Shown here: positions 42,470 to 50,146 of the stretch, piece after piece
Position numbering within the stretch: the stretch's first letter is position 1
How the letters are laid out: each line of letters opens with the position of its first letter
NCBI RefSeq assembly: GCF_009856415.1
Contig: NZ_WMEZ01000008.1
Coordinates: 62,001-126,000, forward strand
Length of the DNA: 64,000 nucleotides
Reading direction: 5' to 3'
DNA from: Halobacillus litoralis
GTDB lineage: Bacteria > Bacillota > Bacilli > Bacillales > Halobacillaceae
Notes under the pieces: generated by a model
Seen by the model: only the letters and a program-made list of their open reading frames with translations
Told to the model about the DNA's origin: nothing
Database searches by the model: none
Program-made: the position numbers and the translations under genes

Positions 42470-42505
42470 AACCCTTTCCAATAGATATTGGAAAGGGTTC
42501 TATTT
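42464..42505. terminator. Bidirectional terminator, yhaI / scoC
   Basis: A perfect 19-bp stem (AAATAGAACCCTTTCCAAT and its inverse) with a 4-nt loop between the two convergent genes. Confidence 0.9.
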
Positions 42506-42520
42506 ATATAGTCTTACACG

Positions 42521-43093
42521 TTATGAAGATCTTGATTTCTTTTTATAGTCTTCAATATCCGTAGGCTGTTGGACCAAAGGTTCCTCTTCAATGTTTTCTA
42601 GTGAACGTTCCAGGATTTCTATATATTCATCTCCATAGATCTCCTTGATCAGAGCAGATAAATCCAAGAACTCAGGAAGCTTTCCATACATTTCTGTCAT
42701 GGGCATAACGCCTCTCAGTACAGAATTATCTTCTGGGTTATACTCATTCAGCGTTGCTTCTAGAAGTTCAATCCCTGGATCCGTTAGTTCTACATACGTG
42801 TTCCTTTTATCGTTTTCACGTTTAGAAAACTGAAGGAGGCCGCGCTCTTCCATTTTCTTTGAAAAGTTGAAGGCTGTTGAAACATGCATGACACCATACT
42901 TGGAAATCTCAGAAATGCTTGCCCCTTTCAAATGGTAAGCAATCCACAAAATATGATGCTCGTTGATGTTCAATTGAAATGGCTTGATCCAATCCTGCCA
43001 GTCCTTTTCAATGGCTTTCCAAAGTGCTTTAGAGAGTTGAGCCATTTTATGACTGTAGAAAATGGCTTCTCTTTTTGAGATTTTTTCCTTCAT
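42521..43093 (-). CDS. scoC: Transition-state regulator ScoC (Hpr), MarR family
   Basis: A 190-residue MarR-type winged-helix protein. [28 protein letters not shown] is the HTH, and [14 protein letters not shown] is the wing. It represses protease and peptide-transport genes and delays sporulation in B. subtilis; the same gene order (yhaI-scoC) is seen here. ATG 43093 follows GAGGGTGAGG. Confidence 0.92.
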   Translation of the reverse strand: MKEKISKREAIFYSHKMAQLSKALWKAIEKDWQDWIKPFQLNINEHHILWIAYHLKGASISEISKYGVMHVSTAFNFSKKMEERGLLQFSKRENDKRNTYVELTDPGIELLEATLNEYNPEDNSVLRGVMPMTEMYGKLPEFLDLSALIKEIYGDEYIEILERSLENIEEEPLVQQPTDIEDYKKKSRSS

Positions 43094-43228
43094 TTACCTC
43101 ACCCTCTTAAGGTATTTTTAAAACTATTCTATCATCAATAGGCTATTAGTTTCTAAAGAGTTACCCACTTATAATAATATAAAATTTGAGCAAATTATCA
43201 AGATATAATGTGCTGAAAAAATAAATAA

Positions 43229-43260
43229 CATGCAGAGCGAGGAAAAACTGGCTCCGCATG
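43229..43260 (-). terminator. Terminator after GbsR/OpcR-type gene
   Basis: 10-bp stem CATGCAGAGC/GCTCCGCATG with one mismatch, T-rich stretch on the minus-strand side. Confidence 0.7.
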
Positions 43261-43274
43261 TGTGGGAAGAGGGG

Positions 43275-43796
43275 TTAATCAGAAGGGGGTTCGTTAGGAT
43301 CTAATTCTTTGAAAGCTCCAGCAATCCATTCGTGAAAACGGACCATATCTCCCAGACGTCTGTAAAGCTGATCCGCCTGTTGCATTTCCTCTTGATTGAC
43401 ATATTCCTTTATTCTGTCTTTCAACTCGCCTTCCATACTTTCGAGCCTATTTATTTGTCCATTTGCGGCTGACTGCCACTTCTTTATATAGGAAGACATG
43501 AAATTTCGATATAAGTTTTCATTGGCTTGGTAAAGGTCTTTACGGAAGCCTTTCTTCCATACTCGTTCAACCAGCCCTTGATCCAATAAACCTCTTACGC
43601 CTGTACTCATAGAAGTTTTACTTTTACCCAAAGCCTTACTCATTTCATCTAACGTCATTGGACCCTGATGCAGATAGAGAGTAACAAACAACCGAGCATC
43701 AGCAGGGGTAAGTCCAAACATTTCCAGTGTCTTAGAAAATTCGTGGGTGACTTTCGTATGCATGTCTTCAAGGAAATGGTGGTCTTTTACTACCAT
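43275..43796 (-). CDS. GbsR/OpcR-type regulator, probable repressor of opuA
   Basis: A 173-residue MarR-like protein of the GbsR family: ADARLFVTLYLHQGPMTLDE, then ALGKSKTSMSTGVRGLLDQG as the DNA-binding helix, and a helical dimer part. Proteins of this type repress choline and glycine betaine transport or synthesis genes. It is divergent from opuAA across 287 bp containing a perfect 20-bp palindrome. I chose ATG 43796 behind GAAGGAGG; the longer open frame upstream is unlikely. Confidence 0.85.
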   Translation of the reverse strand: MVVKDHHFLEDMHTKVTHEFSKTLEMFGLTPADARLFVTLYLHQGPMTLDEMSKALGKSKTSMSTGVRGLLDQGLVERVWKKGFRKDLYQANENLYRNFMSSYIKKWQSAANGQINRLESMEGELKDRIKEYVNQEEMQQADQLYRRLGDMVRFHEWIAGAFKELDPNEPPSD

Positions 43797-43921
43797 AAGA
43801 TCCTCCTTCGCAAAAAATCTATGTACAACGTTACTATAATTTCCATTTTTATAAAAATTACTGAAAGGGCTTAAATATAAAGGATTTAGAAGTAAATTGG
43901 CGTAATACACCCCTTAAACTC

Positions 43922-43941
43922 TGTACAGTTTCAACTGTACA
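43922..43941. promoter_or_regulatory. Palindromic operator candidate between opcR-type gene and opuAA
   Basis: TGTACAGTT-TC-AACTGTACA, a perfect 9-bp inverted repeat with a 2-bp centre. Further half-sites TTGTAC lie nearby (43948, and ATGTAC at about 43820). Its position between the divergent regulator and opuAA suggests it is the binding site of the GbsR/OpcR-type protein (inference). Confidence 0.6.
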
Positions 43942-44083
43942 TAATTTTTGTACTTGATTTAAAGTATTTATCGTTTGAACTTTCTATTACAAATAGGTTA
44001 CATTATGTAAGGTGCTTGATTGTGGACGGAAATAAAAACGATGAAACGTACCATAATAAACAAAAACAGAAGAGGTGAGAGAC

Positions 44084-45286
44084 GTGCCGATTATTCAAGT
44101 AGAAAACTTATCGAAAATTTTCGGTAAAAATGCCAAAAAGGCTACCAAATACTTAGATGAGGGTTTATCAAAAGAAGATATCCTTGAAAAGACCGGCAAC
44201 ACAGTCGGTGTTAACCGCGCGTCCTTTGATGTAGAAGAAGGGGAAATCTTTGTCATCATGGGGCTGTCCGGAAGTGGTAAGTCTACACTTGTACGATTAA
44301 TCAACCGATTAATTGAACCAACAGAAGGTAGTGTATATATTGATGGTCAGGATTTGGCTAAGATGGACAGCAAAAATTTACGAGAAGTCCGTCGCCAAAA
44401 GTTGAGTATGGTATTCCAACGCTTTGGTCTTTTCCCACATCGTACAGTACTGGAAAACGCAGAGTTCGGTCTTGAAGTCCAAGGAATTGATAAAAATGAG
44501 CGTAAAGAAAAAGCGAAAAAATCTTTAGAAATGGTCGGCCTAGGTGGCTATATCCACCAATACCCTGGTCAACTATCCGGGGGGATGCAGCAGCGTGTTG
44601 GTCTTGCGAGAGCCCTGGCAAACGATCCAGAAGTTCTATTGATGGATGAAGCCTTTTCTGCATTGGACCCATTAATTCGTAAAGAAATGCAGGATGAATT
44701 ATTGGAGCTGCAAGAATCCATGAAGAAAACCATTTTATTCATTACCCATGACCTTGATGAGGCGTTAAGAATCGGTGACCGTATTGCTCTCATGAAAGAC
44801 GGACGCATTGTTCAGATTGGTACACCAGAAGAAATCCTAGTGAATCCAGCGAACGAATATGTTGAGAAGTTCGTTGAGGACGTAGATCGTTCCAAAGTGT
44901 TGACCGCCGAAAACATTATGAAACGACCAGAAACGGTGGATATTCAAAAACACGGTCCGCGTACAGCTCTTGAGCGGATGCGGAAGGAAGGTCTTTCGAG
45001 CATCTATGTAACGGATGCAAAAAGAAATCTGCATGGCTATGTAACCGCTGATGATGTTTCTAATGCTGTAAAACAGGATTCGGATAACTTGAAGGGGATT
45101 CTTCGCACGGATGTGCCGAAGGTAGAGCCTCAAACACCGATGCAGGAAATTTTCGATATTATCCATGATGCCCCTGTACCTGTAGCTGTTATTGAAGAAG
45201 GAAAATTGAGAGGGATTATTGTGAGAGGAGCCGTCCTGGCGGCGTTAGCTGGAAGTGAGGTGAATTTAAATGGGTTTGATTCCTAA
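44084..45286 (+). CDS. opuAA: Glycine betaine ABC transporter ATPase OpuAA
   Basis: A 400-residue ATPase. Walker A GLSGSGKST, signature LSGGMQQRVGLARALA and Walker B VLLMDEAFSALD sit in the N-terminal domain, and two CBS domains (from about residue 265) form the C-terminus; CBS pairs sense ionic strength in OpuA. It powers uptake of glycine betaine as osmoprotectant. The start is GTG 44084, seven bases after GAGGTG (44072-44077). It overlaps opuAB by 17 nt. Confidence 0.95.
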   Translation: MPIIQVENLSKIFGKNAKKATKYLDEGLSKEDILEKTGNTVGVNRASFDVEEGEIFVIMGLSGSGKSTLVRLINRLIEPTEGSVYIDGQDLAKMDSKNLREVRRQKLSMVFQRFGLFPHRTVLENAEFGLEVQGIDKNERKEKAKKSLEMVGLGGYIHQYPGQLSGGMQQRVGLARALANDPEVLLMDEAFSALDPLIRKEMQDELLELQESMKKTILFITHDLDEALRIGDRIALMKDGRIVQIGTPEEILVNPANEYVEKFVEDVDRSKVLTAENIMKRPETVDIQKHGPRTALERMRKEGLSSIYVTDAKRNLHGYVTADDVSNAVKQDSDNLKGILRTDVPKVEPQTPMQEIFDIIHDAPVPVAVIEEGKLRGIIVRGAVLAALAGSEVNLNGFDS

Positions 45287-46115
45287 GCTTCCTGTTGCTG
45301 AGTGGATTGATACAGCGACAGAGTGGACAACAGATACGTTTGAATTCTTATTTGATTTTATAAAAGAAGATTTTGGTGACTTTATTGAAATCGTAGCAGA
45401 AGATTGGTTGATGGCTATTCCCATTTGGCTATTCATTATCGTTGTAGGTGTTTTGGCCTTCTTTGTTTCTGGGAAAAAGTTGGGCTTAACAGCTTTTGCA
45501 GTTATCGGCCTATGGTTTATTGCCAACCAGGAGTTATGGGAAGAGTTGATGAATACATTTACGCTCGTTATTTTTGCGAGTCTGATCTCCGTTATTATCG
45601 GAGTTCCATTTGGAATTTGGATGGCAAAAAGCAAAATGGCTGAGAAAATCCTTACACCTGTCCTTGACTTCATGCAGACGATGCCTGCCTTTGTCTATCT
45701 GATTCCAGCCGTAGCTTTCTTCAGTATCGGTATGGTACCAGGGGTGTTTGCCTCTGTCATATTCGCAACACCACCGACCGTTCGTTTTACGAACCTGGGA
45801 ATACGTCAGGTGTCCCATGAATTGATTGAGGCATCCGATGCATTCGGTACGACCGGAACTCAGAAATTATTTAAAGTCCAATTGCCAATGGCTAAAAAGA
45901 CGATTATGGCAGGAATCAACCAAACAGTCATGCTTGCACTATCCATGGTGGTCATTGCATCCATGATTGGTGCGAAGGGACTTGGTCAAACAGTTATTAC
46001 CGGACTTCAGCGTGCTGAAGTCGGAACTGGATTCGTTGCAGGACTTGGTATCGTTATTCTTGCAATTATCATTGACCGTTTCACACAAAACTTGAACACC
46101 CAGCGTGGTGACTAG
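45270..46115 (+). CDS. opuAB: Glycine betaine ABC transporter permease OpuAB
   Basis: A 281-residue membrane protein of normal OpuAB length. After an N-terminal amphipathic stretch come about six membrane segments, with the permease EAA-type loop LIEASDAFGTTGTQKLFKVQLPMAKK and FVYLIPAVAFFSIGMVPG. Together with OpuAA it forms the channel for glycine betaine. It starts within the end of opuAA. A terminator-like hairpin separates it from opuAC. Confidence 0.94.
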   Translation: MGLIPKLPVAEWIDTATEWTTDTFEFLFDFIKEDFGDFIEIVAEDWLMAIPIWLFIIVVGVLAFFVSGKKLGLTAFAVIGLWFIANQELWEELMNTFTLVIFASLISVIIGVPFGIWMAKSKMAEKILTPVLDFMQTMPAFVYLIPAVAFFSIGMVPGVFASVIFATPPTVRFTNLGIRQVSHELIEASDAFGTTGTQKLFKVQLPMAKKTIMAGINQTVMLALSMVVIASMIGAKGLGQTVITGLQRAEVGTGFVAGLGIVILAIIIDRFTQNLNTQRGD

Positions 46116-46126
46116 TAAATAACGTT

Positions 46127-46152
46127 AGAAAAGGGTCCTTGGACCTTTTTTC
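46127..46152 (+). terminator. Terminator-like hairpin inside the opuA operon
   Basis: Stem AGAAAAGGGTCC/GGACCTTTTTTCT with a 2-nt loop and a T-rich 3' arm between opuAB and opuAC. It may reduce read-through into opuAC, or protect the upstream mRNA. Confidence 0.6.
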
Positions 46153-46184
46153 TATATAAAATCTTTAAAAGGGGAGAGATTTAC

Positions 46185-47120
46185 ATGTTTAATTGGAAAC
46201 GTTTCGGTATGGTTGCCGGACTATCTTTAACACTTGTAGCTGCAGGTTGTGGATCTTCAGAAGATGAAGGCACAGAGTCAAATGGAGATTCTAACGGTGA
46301 TGAAGCCGCTTCTGAAATGAATTATGGGGAAGAAATGGGCTATGAAATTACTGGTATCGAAGCAGGTGCAGGTGTCGTAAGTTCTGCCGAAGCTGCTGTT
46401 GAAGAATATGAAAACTTGAGTGGTTGGGAAGTATCTACATCTTCTTCTGGTGCTATGGCCACAGCTCTAGGTGAAGCGGTTGAGAACGAAGAACCAATCG
46501 TTGTTACGGGCTGGACGCCACACTGGAAGTTCGCAAAATATGATTTGAAATACCTTGAAGATCCAAAAGAAGTTTTTGGTGGAGAAGAACAAATCAAAAC
46601 AATGGTTCGTCAAGGGCTTAAAGATGAGAAGCCAAACGCTTATAAAATCTTAGATCAGTTCAACTGGGAAGCTTCAGACATGGAAGAAGTGATGCTTGAG
46701 GTTTCTGATGGGGCAAGCCCAGAAGAAGCGGCTCAAAACTGGATTTCCAATAATCAAGACAAAGTAGATGCGTGGACTGAAGGTACTGAAGAAGTGGATG
46801 GTACAGAAGTTGAGCTTGTTCTTGTAAACTGGGATTCTGAGATTGCTTCAACAAACGTCGTTGCAGAAGTCATGAAGGAACAAGGCTTTGAAGTAACGAT
46901 TACACCACTTGATAATGGCCCGATGTGGGAATCTGTTGCCGCTGGTGAAGCAGATGGTATGGTTGCTGCATGGTTGCCAGGAACTCACGGTGATCAGTAT
47001 GAGCAAAACAAAGATAAGCTAGAAGATCTTGGAGCAAACCTTGAAGGTGCTAAGATTGGTCTAGTCGTTCCTGAGTATATGGATGTCGATTCCATTGAAG
47101 ATTTAGAAGCAGCTGAATAA
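46185..47120 (+). CDS. opuAC: Glycine betaine-binding lipoprotein OpuAC
   Basis: A 311-residue lipoprotein. The signal peptide ends in lipobox VAAGC with C22, then a short acidic Asp/Glu/Ser/Asn linker, then a type II binding-protein fold. Tryptophans in SGWEV, TGWTPHWK, LVNWDSEI and MVAAWLPG fit the aromatic cage that holds the betaine headgroup. It is anchored outside the membrane and delivers substrate to OpuAB. ATG 46185 follows AAAAGGGGAGAG. Confidence 0.94.
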   Translation: MFNWKRFGMVAGLSLTLVAAGCGSSEDEGTESNGDSNGDEAASEMNYGEEMGYEITGIEAGAGVVSSAEAAVEEYENLSGWEVSTSSSGAMATALGEAVENEEPIVVTGWTPHWKFAKYDLKYLEDPKEVFGGEEQIKTMVRQGLKDEKPNAYKILDQFNWEASDMEEVMLEVSDGASPEEAAQNWISNNQDKVDAWTEGTEEVDGTEVELVLVNWDSEIASTNVVAEVMKEQGFEVTITPLDNGPMWESVAAGEADGMVAAWLPGTHGDQYEQNKDKLEDLGANLEGAKIGLVVPEYMDVDSIEDLEAAE

Positions 47121-47130
47121 TAAGTTTGAT

Positions 47131-47170
47131 AAAGCGTGTAGAGGTATAAACCTCTACACGCTTTTATTTT
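47131..47170 (+). terminator. Terminator after opuA operon
   Basis: 11-bp stem GCGTGTAGAGG/CCTCTACACGC with loop TATAAA and T tract. Confidence 0.92.
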
Positions 47171-47204
47171 AGGCTCGGGTAAATCCCGCAGTTTATTATA
47201 TATA

Positions 47205-47482
47205 AGCTCCCTTTTCTGGAAGACTCAGTTTCGTAAGTGAGCAGGTCTACATTACAGAACTCGGCAGGTTACTGTTAGAGGGATTTTGAGGATTTCATAT
47301 GGCAAAGGGCGGAGGGAATCGGTGAGACTCTTGTGGGAAGTGCGTGGTAGATGAGACCCCGCAGAGCGTTAGCTCGAGGAGGCTCATCACTCGCCCCGGA
47401 AAGCGAACCTTTTCCCGGAGCCCTAACTACCCACAAAAGTCTCAAAATCGAGTCTTACACACTCCTGCCATATACTTTAATA
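47205..47482. repeat. TIR repeat element, copy 5, short form (about 280 bp)
   Basis: Left end AGCTCCCTTTTCTGGAAGAC with GACTCAGTTTCG, right end CTCAAAATCGAGTCTTACAC followed by TCCTGCCATATAC. Only module B is present (about 47300-47430, plus-oriented); the left part, including module A, is gone. The bridge segment GTGAGCAGGTC..TACTGTTAGAGG is shared with copy 4. It sits between opuAC and yhaH. Confidence 0.82.
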
Positions 47483-47573
47483 ATGAACATTTAACAACAG
47501 CGTTTAACTGCGCTTTTTGGGCATAGAATGGAAGGGGATGGAATATAGATAGGGGAAGAAGGACAAACATAAA

Positions 47574-47596
47574 AAATCCCGCACAAGGCGGGATGT
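47574..47596 (-). terminator. Terminator after yhaH
   Basis: 7-bp stem ATCCCGC/GCGGGAT, 5-nt loop, six T residues on the minus strand. Confidence 0.85.
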
Positions 47597-47602
47597 GTGA
47601 GA

Positions 47603-48010
47603 TTATTGGTGGTTGATGACTTCATGACTCGGTTGTGTCGTGTGATCGGCTTGCTCAGCCTTTGCTTTTTCTTCTAATTCTTTTAAGCTTGCTTCGATTT
47701 GTTCTAAATATTTCTGAATGTTTCTTTGATGGGGTTCAACGGTTCGCTTCCAGCTTTCAATGGAAGTTTTTACATCTTCAGAAAGTTCTTTGATCAGCTC
47801 TGCGCCTTCTTTAGACGTTTGGGTAATCTGATCTTTCAGTTGCATACCTTCTTCTTTTAAGCTGAGAACTGTATTTTTTAAGTTCTCACTTTTCAGTTTG
47901 GCATTTTCTCTAAAGTCACGACCGGAGGAAGGGGTGTTCAGTAACGTATAAGCAGCTCCAACGACTCCCCCGACTAAGAATCCCAGCGCTAATGATTTTC
48001 CATTTGGCAT
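47603..48010 (-). CDS. yhaH: YtxH-like protein YhaH
   Basis: A 135-residue protein: a hydrophobic glycine-rich N-terminal segment (ALGFLVGGVVGAAYTLLNTP) and a long charged coiled-coil tail, the YtxH-family layout. It matches YhaH of B. subtilis in place (beside trpP and hit). YtxH-like proteins are stress-related and of unknown mechanism. I chose ATG 48010 (MPNGKSLALG), about nine bases after AGGAGA. Confidence 0.82.
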   Translation of the reverse strand: MPNGKSLALGFLVGGVVGAAYTLLNTPSSGRDFRENAKLKSENLKNTVLSLKEEGMQLKDQITQTSKEGAELIKELSEDVKTSIESWKRTVEPHQRNIQKYLEQIEASLKELEEKAKAEQADHTTQPSHEVINHQ

Positions 48011-48117
48011 ATCAGTCAGTCTCCTTTCAATCACTCTCTATTTTATATTTTCTCTTAATATGTATGAATGAAACCTTAAAAACATAAAAAAATATTCTTT
48101 AAGTGGTAAAGGTAAAA

Positions 48118-48148
48118 CAAAGGCACTACATTTGATGTAGTGCCTTTG
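48118..48148 (-). terminator. Terminator after trpP
   Basis: Perfect 13-bp stem CAAAGGCACTACA/TGTAGTGCCTTTG with a 5-nt loop; the T-rich tail on the minus strand is weak. Confidence 0.7.
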
Positions 48149-48179
48149 GTGTAAGTTAAGGTTCATTCTGTATATCCTC

Positions 48180-48713
48180 TTAAGAGGCAGGTTGAGCAGC
48201 TTTAGCAAGGTTTGATCGTCTTAAGATCTTTTGGGCGATCGGATACATGACGGCTACGAAAAGCACGTTAAACGCCGCAGCAGGTAGAACGACTGTAGCA
48301 AACATGAGGCCGAAGCTCGCTTCCATAAGTCCGATGATGTAAAGGACAACCCCTAAGAAAATGGAGCCGCTGATCATCGTACCGATAGCCGCTAAAGCAG
48401 GCTGTACGAATTTTTGATGTGATATTTTTTTAGTCAAAAGGACAAGCCCGAAGAAAGCAAATGCTGTGAACGGCTTATCAATGATATTGGCCAGTTGGCC
48501 GCCTGGAACGGTGGTTGTCATCGCTGAGATGAAGCCTGTCGCTAAAGATAACAATAGGACATACGATGGTTTAGGGAACAATAAAATCCCGAGGAACATC
48601 ATAGCGAGCATCATGTCCGGTCGCATTCCGAAAAAGAACGGGGGTGCGACAGCATGCAGAACTGCACCAATTCCTACAAATAAAGACAACATGACTAAAA
48701 CACGAATATTCAT
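48180..48713 (-). CDS. trpP: Tryptophan transporter TrpP
   Basis: A 177-residue membrane protein with five or six hydrophobic segments. PPFFFGMRPDMMLAMMFLGILLFP and PGGQLANIIDKP are typical of TrpP (YhaG). It takes up tryptophan. A run of NAG triplets over its ribosome-binding site shows TRAP-type translational repression when tryptophan is plentiful. ATG 48713 follows GAGGAGAG. Gene order yhaH-trpP-hit is as in B. subtilis, but serC is not between them. Confidence 0.92.
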   Translation of the reverse strand: MNIRVLVMLSLFVGIGAVLHAVAPPFFFGMRPDMMLAMMFLGILLFPKPSYVLLLSLATGFISAMTTTVPGGQLANIIDKPFTAFAFFGLVLLTKKISHQKFVQPALAAIGTMISGSIFLGVVLYIIGLMEASFGLMFATVVLPAAAFNVLFVAVMYPIAQKILRRSNLAKAAQPAS

Positions 48714-48721
48714 TTAAACAT

Positions 48722-48749
48722 CTCTCCTCAACTATTCTAATCTCATCTG
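48722..48749 (-). promoter_or_regulatory. TRAP-type binding site over the trpP ribosome-binding site
   Basis: On the minus strand CAG-at-GAG-at-TAG-aa-TAG-tt-GAG-ga-GAG: six NAG triplets each separated by exactly two bases, ending 9 bases before the start codon and overlapping the GAGGAGAG ribosome-binding site. TRAP (MtrB ring) binds 7-11 such GAG/UAG triplets; CAG is a weak one. It should block translation of trpP in the presence of tryptophan. Confidence 0.8.
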
Positions 48750-48834
48750 AATTTGCCATCCAAACGTGTCCTCATGACCGTTTGCGATTGCATGCTAGTA
48801 TTATAGCAGTTTTCTCTTGAGAAAATCAAACCAT

Positions 48835-49263
48835 TTAACCAGGGATGTGGTGGTTGATTTCACCAGCGATGGCCTGTAAATCTTCTGGGGTGTAATCATC
48901 GGAGTGGACATCCCACTTCGCGCCGAATCCATCCCCTTCACCATACCTCGGAATGAGGTGGATATGTAGGTGGAAAACAGATTGGCCTGCTGCTTCTTCA
49001 TTGTTATTTAAGACGTTCAAACCAATAGGAGCATAGGTTTGTTTAATTGCATTTGCGATCTTCGGCACTCTTGAGAACAGCTTCTCTGCTGTTTCTGGAT
49101 GTGTGTTGTAAATGTCTTGGCAATGCTGTTTCGGGATAACTAGCGTGTGCCCTTTTGTTACCTGACTGATATCAAGAAAAGCATACACCTCATCGTCTTC
49201 GTACACTTTCGCTGAAGGAATTTCTCCATCAATGATTTTGCAGAAAATGCATTCATCTGCCAT
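48835..49263 (-). CDS. hit: HIT-family protein Hit
   Basis: A 142-residue histidine-triad protein. The N-terminal zinc-type CIFCKIIDGE motif and the active-site SVFHLHIHLIPRY (HxHxH) are intact. It hydrolyses nucleotide phosphoramidates or dinucleotide polyphosphates in the cytoplasm. I chose ATG 49263 behind AAAGGAGTG; the open frame continues 183 nt upstream into the ecsA promoter region and is not coding. It is divergent from ecsA, as in B. subtilis. Confidence 0.93.
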   Translation of the reverse strand: MADECIFCKIIDGEIPSAKVYEDDEVYAFLDISQVTKGHTLVIPKQHCQDIYNTHPETAEKLFSRVPKIANAIKQTYAPIGLNVLNNNEEAAGQSVFHLHIHLIPRYGEGDGFGAKWDVHSDDYTPEDLQAIAGEINHHIPG

Positions 49264-49402
49264 ATGCAAACACTCCTTTCCGTTTGATAGCATTGTACCA
49301 TATGAAAGAGCTAAAACTCGATGAAGACGGTGAGTGAAAAGTGTAACGGATGGGAAAGTATGATAAAATTTGTGCAGGTAAATTAATGAAGTGAGGGATA
49401 AG

Positions 49403-50146
49403 ATGGAACCTTTATTACATATCAAAGACCTCCACGGAGGGTACACTCATAAAAATGTGCTTCATGGCATTTCTTTTGATGTCCATCCAAATGAAATCGT
49501 CGGCCTCATCGGTTTGAATGGTGCAGGTAAAAGTACAACCATCAAACATATCATCGGGATGATGCAGGCGAAAAAAGGAAAAGTCTCGATCAATGGAACA
49601 TCATTTGAAGAAAACCCGGAAGAGTATCGACAACAGCTCGGTTATATTCCGGAGATGCCTATTTTATATGATGAATTGACATTGTATGAACATCTACACT
49701 TGACCGCTATGGCCTACAATGTGCCGGAAGATGTATTCAAACAGAGGTTGCAGCCGCTTCTAAAAGAATTTCGTATGGAGAAAAAGCTCAAATGGTTTCC
49801 GGTCCACTTTTCTAAAGGGATGCGCCAAAAGGTTATGATTATGTGTGCATTTTTAATTGAACCGGACCTCTATATCGTTGATGAACCGTTTGTTGGTCTG
49901 GATCCTCTCGGTATAAAATCCTATCTGCAGTTGATGGAGGATATGAAAGAAAAAGGGGCGGGGATTTTAATGTCGACTCATATCCTTGCTACTGCAGAGA
50001 GATATTGTGATCGTTTTATCATCCTCCATGAAGGAGAAATCAGAGCTAAAGGGACGCTTGAAGAGCTGCGCACGTCATTTAATCAGCCGGGGGCATCTCT
50101 TGATGATATCTATGTGCAGCTGACAAAGGAAGAACAATATGATTAA
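49403..50146 (+). CDS. ecsA: ABC transporter ATPase EcsA
   Basis: A 247-residue ATPase, the exact length of B. subtilis EcsA. Walker A GLNGAGKST, signature FSKGMRQKVMI, Walker B LYIVDEPFVGLD and the switch STHILA are all present. EcsAB affects regulated membrane proteolysis (RasP), protein secretion, competence and sporulation. ATG 49403 follows GAGGGAT. It is translationally coupled with ecsB (8-nt overlap). Confidence 0.94.
   Translation: MEPLLHIKDLHGGYTHKNVLHGISFDVHPNEIVGLIGLNGAGKSTTIKHIIGMMQAKKGKVSINGTSFEENPEEYRQQLGYIPEMPILYDELTLYEHLHLTAMAYNVPEDVFKQRLQPLLKEFRMEKKLKWFPVHFSKGMRQKVMIMCAFLIEPDLYIVDEPFVGLDPLGIKSYLQLMEDMKEKGAGILMSTHILATAERYCDRFIILHEGEIRAKGTLEELRTSFNQPGASLDDIYVQLTKEEQYD

Noticed and set aside
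49264-49446. Upstream extension of hit
   Set aside because: It would overlap the ecsA start and its sequence has no coding quality; ATG 49263 has a good ribosome-binding site.
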